A stretch of DNA of 64,000 nucleotides from Algoriphagus aestuarii (lineage in GTDB: Bacteria > Bacteroidota > Bacteroidia > Cytophagales > Cyclobacteriaceae). The stretch covers positions 124,001 through 188,000 of the forward strand of contig JAFIDK010000004.1 of the NCBI GenBank assembly GCA_017051695.1, read 5' to 3'. How positions within the stretch are numbered: position 1 is the stretch's first letter; the number at the start of each line of letters is the position of its first letter. Positions 59,849 through 64,000 of the stretch are shown one piece after another. Under the pieces are notes generated by a model. The model saw only the letters and a list, made by a program, of their open reading frames with translations. It was not told where the DNA came from and made no database searches. A program made the translations under genes and the position numbers.

Positions 59849-60757
59849 ATGGCTCACTCCCACGATCATCATCACCACCATCAAACGGGCTCCAATCTGA
59901 AGCTTGCCTTTTTTCTCAATTTGGTTTTTACCATTTTGGAGATATTCGGTGGGCTTTGGATCAATTCGGTGGCCATCATATCTGATGCAATCCATGATTT
60001 GGGAGATACGGTTTCTTTGGGTCTTGCCTGGTATCTGGACAAAAAATCAAAAAAATCCGCCAACCATCAGTTTTCTTTTGGCTACACGAGATTTTCTCTT
60101 CTGGGAGCATTGATTAATGCAGTGATTTTGATTACGGGTTCCTTTTTTGTGATTTCTGAAGCGATCAAAAGAATCATTAACCCGGAAGTCTCAGATGCCA
60201 AAGGAATGATTGTCTTTGCACTAATAGGTGTCGCAGTCAATGGATATGCGGCTTGGAAAGTGAGTTCCGGTGCTACTCAAAACGAGAAAGTAGTCAGCTG
60301 GCACTTGATTGAGGATGTCTTGGGATGGGTGGCAGTTTTGATTGCCGGGATTATCCTCTATTTCAAAAACATCCCATGGCTTGACCCAGCACTTTCTTTG
60401 GCGATTTCTACTTTTATTCTTTGGAATGTATTTAAAAACCTAAAGGAAACTCTGTACATATTTCTACAGGCCGTGCCGGCAGAACTTTCTCTGGAAGAAA
60501 TCAAACAAAAAATCTGTGATATTCCTCAGGTAGAATCCATTCACCACACGCATTTATGGTCTCTGGAAGGCGCACATCATGTATTTACCACACATGTCAG
60601 AATTAATTCCGTAGAGAATTTAGAGGAAGTTATAGAAGCTAAGAAGGCCATCAAAGCAGTGCTAAAAGAATATCCATTTAGTCATTATACTGTGGAAGTA
60701 GAGCTGAATGAAGAAAGCTGCGAACTTAAAGAGCCCCATGAGCATTTTTCCTTATAA
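59849..60757 (+). CDS. Cation diffusion facilitator (zinc/cadmium exporter)
   Basis: A 302-residue CDF exporter. ATG 59849 gives the His-rich N terminus MAHSHDHHHHHQTGS, and longer frames add unrelated residues. Six hydrophobic helices follow; the transport site has SVAIISDAIHDLGDTVSLGL with its HxxxD and the matching pair in TM5, WHLIEDVLGWVAVLIAGI (HxxxD). The cytoplasmic domain IPQVESIHHTHLWSLEGAHH ends the protein with a His-rich region. It exports Zn2+ or Cd2+ by proton exchange. Its 3' end overlaps the 3' end of the convergent UDG-like gene by 32 bases. Confidence 0.95.
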   Translation: MAHSHDHHHHHQTGSNLKLAFFLNLVFTILEIFGGLWINSVAIISDAIHDLGDTVSLGLAWYLDKKSKKSANHQFSFGYTRFSLLGALINAVILITGSFFVISEAIKRIINPEVSDAKGMIVFALIGVAVNGYAAWKVSSGATQNEKVVSWHLIEDVLGWVAVLIAGIILYFKNIPWLDPALSLAISTFILWNVFKNLKETLYIFLQAVPAELSLEEIKQKICDIPQVESIHHTHLWSLEGAHHVFTTHVRINSVENLEEVIEAKKAIKAVLKEYPFSHYTVEVELNEESCELKEPHEHFSL

Positions 60758-61328
60758 TCTCAGAAACGCGGATTCTCAACTCCGGCACTACTTTTTCTTC
60801 AAACCAAGGGTTGCGTTTTTGCCAGATCCTATTTCTAGGCGAAGGATGTACTAACGGAAAATACCGAGGTAAATATTCTTCAAAAGCCCGGACCGTTTCG
60901 GTAAGATTGCTTTTGGCGTTCCCTTTTAAATAATATGCCTGCGCATAGCTTCCTATCAAAAGCACCAATTCAATCTTTGGCATAAATCCGAGCAATTCTG
61001 AATGCCATTGAGGGGCACATTCTTTTCTCGGAGGTAAATCGCCGTTTTTCCCTTTACCAGGGTAACAAAAACCCATAGGCATGATCCCAAAAATTTTTGG
61101 ATCATAAAACTGCTCTTTTCCAACATCTAACCATCTTCTCAGTTCATCGCCACTGGGATCATTCCACGGAATTCCCGTTGCCTGAACTCTTGTTCCTGGA
61201 GCCTGTCCTACCACCAAAATCCGACTATGAGAATGAATAGAAAATACCGGTTTGGGGTGAAACGGGATTTTTCCCAAACATATCCGACAATTTCTCGCTT
61301 CTTCACAAGCTGACTTAAAATTATCCAT
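60726..61328 (-). CDS. Uracil-DNA glycosylase superfamily protein
   Basis: A 200-residue protein of the UDG fold. Motif 1 is ILVVGQAPGTRVQATGIPWND, with PSGDELRRWL following, and motif 2 is VHPSPRNRIWQKRNPWF, with the His in HPSPRN. The first 20 residues have CRICLGKIPFHP, two Cys that might be a metal site. The canonical family-4/5 iron-sulfur Cys pattern is not complete. Members of this subgroup remove uracil or other bases from DNA, but several are catalytically uncharacterised. It is convergent with the CDF gene, sharing a 32-base antiparallel overlap. Confidence 0.85.
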   Translation of the reverse strand: MDNFKSACEEARNCRICLGKIPFHPKPVFSIHSHSRILVVGQAPGTRVQATGIPWNDPSGDELRRWLDVGKEQFYDPKIFGIMPMGFCYPGKGKNGDLPPRKECAPQWHSELLGFMPKIELVLLIGSYAQAYYLKGNAKSNLTETVRAFEEYLPRYFPLVHPSPRNRIWQKRNPWFEEKVVPELRIRVSEIIRKNAHGAL

Positions 61329-61555
61329 TGAATTAATTAACAGGTTTCAGATTTGAAAAACCGTGATTTAAACGCACAAAATAATTTTAAAATAGCTAGG
61401 ATGTGAAATACTGATTTTTTTTCAATAACTTAATTAGGCATTTCACTGAATTACAAGTATTTGAAAACAACTCTCTTTAAATGCAGTTAATCCAATAGTG
61501 CAGATTTATACGTATTTCTGATATACTTTTTATCAACCAAAGAATTAAAGCAATC

Positions 61556-62140
61556 ATGAAAAACTCTTACCTGATATTAGCCCTACTATTGATTTTATGT
61601 GCTTCTTGCTTCACGCAAAAAGACTATGTAACCGAATACGATTACAATTATCAAGGATCATTTAAAAAATATAAAACCTTTGCTTTTGTCGTCCCAGACG
61701 AAATCGATACCACAAGTATCTCTCCAGTGCTGAATGCTACCATTGGCGCTAGATTAGGTTCTCAGGGTTTCAGGGAATATGAACAAAAACCAGATATGCT
61801 GGTAAGCTATAAAATCTTTGTGGATTCGATAAAATACAGAGGATATGTGCAGCCTGAGTTCGACTATTGGCTAAACAGAAGAGGTGTGACCACAGTCAAC
61901 GAAGAAGGGGAAGAGGAAAAAGAGCAGGAAAAAGATGAAACTTATAACCAGGTCAGATATCAGGAAAATCAGGGAATGCTGGTGATTTATGTCATCGATA
62001 GCAAAAGAGGAAGTACCATCTGGCAAGGTTATACTGCAGCAAGCTTTGATATGGCATCTCCGAATTTCCAATCTGATATCACCAGGGCAGCTTATAGAGT
62101 CATGAACGAGTTTAAAGTGGTCAATAGATACATGCAATAG
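61556..62140 (+). CDS. DUF4136 lipoprotein
   Basis: A 194-residue lipoprotein (Cys18 in LCASCFTQ). It carries the DUF4136 pattern: DYNYQGSFKKYKTFAFVVPD, VLNATIGARLGSQGFREYEQ, KPDMLVSYKIFVDS and QGMLVIYVIDSKRGSTIWQGYTAAS (short), ending in FQSDITRAAYRVMNEF. The function is unknown; members are periplasmic or outer membrane. A low-complexity stretch EEGEEEKEQEKDE sits in the middle. It is monocistronic and terminated at 62202-62229. Confidence 0.88.
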   Translation: MKNSYLILALLLILCASCFTQKDYVTEYDYNYQGSFKKYKTFAFVVPDEIDTTSISPVLNATIGARLGSQGFREYEQKPDMLVSYKIFVDSIKYRGYVQPEFDYWLNRRGVTTVNEEGEEEKEQEKDETYNQVRYQENQGMLVIYVIDSKRGSTIWQGYTAASFDMASPNFQSDITRAAYRVMNEFKVVNRYMQ

Positions 62141-62201
62141 GCCGCAATCAGCGGGAATTATCCTATCCAAACTGTGGAAGCTCTCCACACAATTTAAGAA
62201 T

Positions 62202-62229
62202 ATCCTGAATTTTTCAGGGTATTTTTTTT
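62202..62229 (+). terminator. Terminator of the DUF4136 gene
   Basis: An 8-bp stem with one G-T pair (62202-62209 with 62213-62220), three-base loop, followed by eight T. It lies about 60 bases after the DUF4136 gene stop. Confidence 0.7.
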
Positions 62230-62377
62230 GCTTAAATCCTTTCAAAAAAGTCGAAAAAACCTCTGTTAATGCCTATCTAAGCCTGTTTTTTTGATTTTTC
62301 CCGATTGGAGAAAAAAGAACTAAGTGGGAATGGCAGTTGGTTTGGAACTACTCTTTCCAAAACCAAGAAACGAAACA

Positions 62378-63226
62378 ATGAAAAAATCACTAATTATCAC
62401 CGGAATTTTAGGAGCATCCATGATGGTTTCCTGTGTTTCAAAAAAGAAATACACCGAACTGGAAAGCAATCTTTTTAGAACCCAAACTGAATTAGCCACT
62501 ACCAACCAAGAGAAAGCTGAATTGGAAGAAAAAATGGCAATCATTGAAGCCAGAGTTGCTGAGTATAATAACAGAATCAACTCGCTAAGAGCAGTCAATG
62601 ATGAACTGAATAGCACTAACGCTAGCTTGTATGACATCCAAGGAGGTACTGTGATGTCTAAAAACTCCAAAGCCAAAATGAACGAGACATTGACGATGGT
62701 CGATCAGGACAAGTTGGCCCAAGCCAAGACATTAGAAGATTCAGTAAACCTTGCAGTAGAATACAACCTGAAAAAGAACATCACTGAAACCACTATGGAT
62801 GGCGAAGAAGATGATGTACAGATCGATATCGATCAAACAGTAGTAATGATCTCAGTATCTGACAAACTTTTATTCAATACTGGCAGCTACAGAATCAACA
62901 GCAAAGCAAATCCTTTATTGCAAAAACTTGCCGAAGTGATCAATGCTGAGCCTAGTCTTCAAGTAATGATTGAAGGTCACACTGACCCTAGATCTATTTC
63001 TACTGGAGTAATCCAGGATAACTGGGACCTTTCAGTAAAAAGAGCAACTAGTATCGTGAGAAAACTTCAGGATGATTTCAATGTAGCACCTGAAAAAATG
63101 ATTGCGGCAGGTAGAGCTAGCTACATGCCTATCGTAGAAAACAATTCTCCGGAAAATATGGCAATTAACAGAAGAACAAGAATTGTTTTGATTCCGGATT
63201 TGGACATGTTCTTTGCTATGTTGTAA
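62378..63226 (+). CDS. OmpA-family lipoprotein with coiled coil (Pal-like)
   Basis: A 282-residue lipoprotein (Cys19 in MMVSCVSKKK). The start at 62378 is chosen because it gives the signal MKKSLIITGILGASMMVSC; a longer frame adds nothing. Residues 25-80 form a coiled coil (ELESNLFRTQTELATTNQEK). The C-terminal OmpA domain has LLFNTGSYRINSKANPLLQK, MIEGHTDPRSI, NWDLSVKRATSIVRKL, MIAAGRASYMPIVENN and NRRTRIVLIP, which bind diaminopimelate of peptidoglycan. It anchors the outer membrane to the cell wall. A strong terminator follows. Confidence 0.92.
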   Translation: MKKSLIITGILGASMMVSCVSKKKYTELESNLFRTQTELATTNQEKAELEEKMAIIEARVAEYNNRINSLRAVNDELNSTNASLYDIQGGTVMSKNSKAKMNETLTMVDQDKLAQAKTLEDSVNLAVEYNLKKNITETTMDGEEDDVQIDIDQTVVMISVSDKLLFNTGSYRINSKANPLLQKLAEVINAEPSLQVMIEGHTDPRSISTGVIQDNWDLSVKRATSIVRKLQDDFNVAPEKMIAAGRASYMPIVENNSPENMAINRRTRIVLIPDLDMFFAML

Positions 63227-63250
63227 TCCAAATCCAAACCACTACCAACC

Positions 63251-63282
63251 AAAAAGCAGGCCTCGCAGCCTGCTTTTTTTAT
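63251..63282 (+). terminator. Terminator of the OmpA-family gene
   Basis: An 11-bp perfect stem AAAAAGCAGGC/GCCTGCTTTTT (63251-63261 with 63268-63278), loop CTCGCA, followed by T. It lies 24 bases after the stop. Confidence 0.9.
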
Positions 63283-63290
63283 TTCCAATC

Positions 63291-63328
63291 ACTACTGTCC
63301 GACTTATCAATTTTAGTCGGACAGTAGT
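63291..63328. repeat. Perfect 14-bp inverted repeat ACTACTGTCCGACT...AGTCGGACAGTAGT
   Basis: A 14-bp perfect inverted repeat (63291-63304 with 63315-63328) with a ten-base loop. The CTGTCCGACT arm recalls the ends of certain IS elements of Bacteroidota, so this could be a remnant with two ends brought together. A terminator or attenuation role is less likely because the T run belongs to the preceding hairpin. Confidence 0.5.
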
Positions 63329-63364
63329 AATTTACTATTAAAAATTCAATGGCTTATTCATCAA

Positions 63365-63426
63365 AGCCACATAGAATTTAAAGCTAAAACTTCATAAAGA
63401 AAAAAGCTATGAAAATCTATGTGGCT
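63365..63426. repeat. Inverted repeat AGCCACATAGA...TCTATGTGGCT
   Basis: An 11-bp inverted pair (63365-63375 with 63416-63426) around an A-rich loop containing AAAGCT and AAAAGCTATG. Repeats with the CTATGTGGCT motif are widely scattered in intergenic regions of this phylum. It lies just after the TolC gene stop on the minus strand and could form its 3' end. Confidence 0.45.
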
Positions 63427-63447
63427 ATGTGGTAATAATATTTTTGT

Positions 63448-64000
63448 CTACTCCAACACATCCAAAGTACCCAATGCATGCTTCATTAAGACTTCCTGAA
63501 AATAAAGGGTAAATACAGCCTGAGCTTGATCCGACTGGGCCGCAACCAACTGTTGGTTAGCCGTAGAAAGGTCCACAAAATTTGACAATCCTAGTCTGAA
63601 TCTTTCCCTCACAGCATTCTGAGCTTCTTCCGCAGCTATCACCTGTATTTGAGTGTTTTGCTCTTTCAGGACCGCTGCCCTATAATTTTGATAGGCCAAT
63701 TTTACTTCCTGATATACTTTTCTGTCCACCGATTCTTTCTGCAAAATCTGATTTTGGTAGGCTACTTTTCTCCTTCCCACGTCCAGTTTAGTTTGTAAAT
63801 TATTGAAAATCGGGATGGACAGATTCAATCCTAAGGTATTTTGAGGATAAATTTTCAATAGCTGCTCTCTTAAAGACCGGTCATCCAAAGAAGTAAAGAA
63901 GGTATTGTAATTATAGAAAGCATTGATTCTTGGATAATACATCGCTTTCATGGACTGAACGCTTTTCTTAGCGGCAGTCACAAGCATTTCTTGTTGTTCA
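63448..64000 (-). CDS. C-terminal part of a TolC-family outer-membrane efflux protein (5' end outside the window)
   Basis: The frame is open to the right window edge, so only the last 184 or so residues are visible. The pattern is TolC-like: MYYPRINAFYNYNTFFTS, LGLNLSIPIFNNLQTKLDVG, VKLAYQNYRAAVLKEQNTQI, AVRERFRLGLSNFVDLSTAN and QLVAAQSDQAQAVFTLYFQE. It is the outer-membrane channel of a tripartite exporter; the inner-membrane and adaptor genes presumably lie beyond the window. Confidence 0.88.
   Translation of the reverse strand, partial: EQQEMLVTAAKKSVQSMKAMYYPRINAFYNYNTFFTSLDDRSLREQLLKIYPQNTLGLNLSIPIFNNLQTKLDVGRRKVAYQNQILQKESVDRKVYQEVKLAYQNYRAAVLKEQNTQIQVIAAEEAQNAVRERFRLGLSNFVDLSTANQQLVAAQSDQAQAVFTLYFQEVLMKHALGTLDVLE

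Overview
The window looks like a chromosomal segment of a Bacteroidota bacterium, most likely order Cytophagales, family Cyclobacteriaceae (Algoriphagus/Cyclobacterium-like). This rests on: low-to-moderate GC; many lipoproteins with the SxC-D/N/K-rich start typical of the phylum; -7 boxes of the TAnnTTTG type without strong Shine-Dalgarno sites; and families largely confined to or enriched in the phylum (DUF4221, DUF4136, DUF4159, DUF4397, BatA-like proteins, an atypical PEP carboxylase). No phage, plasmid, CRISPR or intact insertion sequence was found.

Layout. 1-10.2 kb: housekeeping genes. These are the end of a Tyr-rich protein, PEP carboxylase, a secreted lactonase-like propeller, MenC, QueA, a lipoprotein, a PAS protein that ends at a HisKA-like helix pair, and a small unknown gene. 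10.5 kb: tRNA-Ser(GCU) with its own promoter and terminator.

10.8-30.9 kb: a large carbohydrate-oxidation locus made of two divergent transcription units. The minus arm (about 13.5 kb, 12 genes) carries a TIM-barrel isomerase, two Gfo/Idh/MocA dehydrogenases, a GMC oxidoreductase, a GntR/UTRA regulator, an SDR, a ROK sugar kinase, a SIS protein, an FAD oxidoreductase, a phosphotriesterase-like lactonase and two exported proteins. The plus arm has two further TIM-barrel proteins, a large heme-binding (CTTCH) propeller dehydrogenase, a DUF1080 (3-keto-disaccharide hydrolase family) lipoprotein and a ChbG/YdjC deacetylase. A 20-bp palindrome of GntR/HutC type lies in the divergent promoter region. 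The set suggests oxidation of a glycoside to a keto form, cleavage, and kinase/isomerase entry into central metabolism. The substrate is unknown, and no transporter or classical glycosidase is present.

31-36.4 kb: one 1773-residue protein joining two alpha/beta-hydrolase (lipase-like) domains, a CHAT caspase-like protease and C-terminal helical repeats. It is the best candidate for an uncharacterised stand-alone system. 36.6-42 kb: a WYL regulator divergent from a DinB-like gene, a roughly 355-bp non-coding element with terminal inverted repeats, a MATE exporter and a sulfatase lipoprotein.

42.3-45.6 kb: a DUF4397 lipoprotein, a VOC protein, and an ECF sigma factor coupled to a protein with one inner-membrane helix and a probable outer-membrane barrel. 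45.9-56.5 kb: an eight-gene minus-strand operon TldD-TldE-DUF4159-MoxR-DUF58-BatA-like-two large membrane proteins. 56.8-64 kb: a nucleoside-diphosphate-sugar epimerase-like protein, a membrane protein with a Cys-rich head, a DUF4221 lipoprotein, a cation-diffusion exporter, a uracil-DNA-glycosylase-like protein, a DUF4136 lipoprotein, an OmpA-family lipoprotein, and the end of a TolC-type channel gene running off the window.
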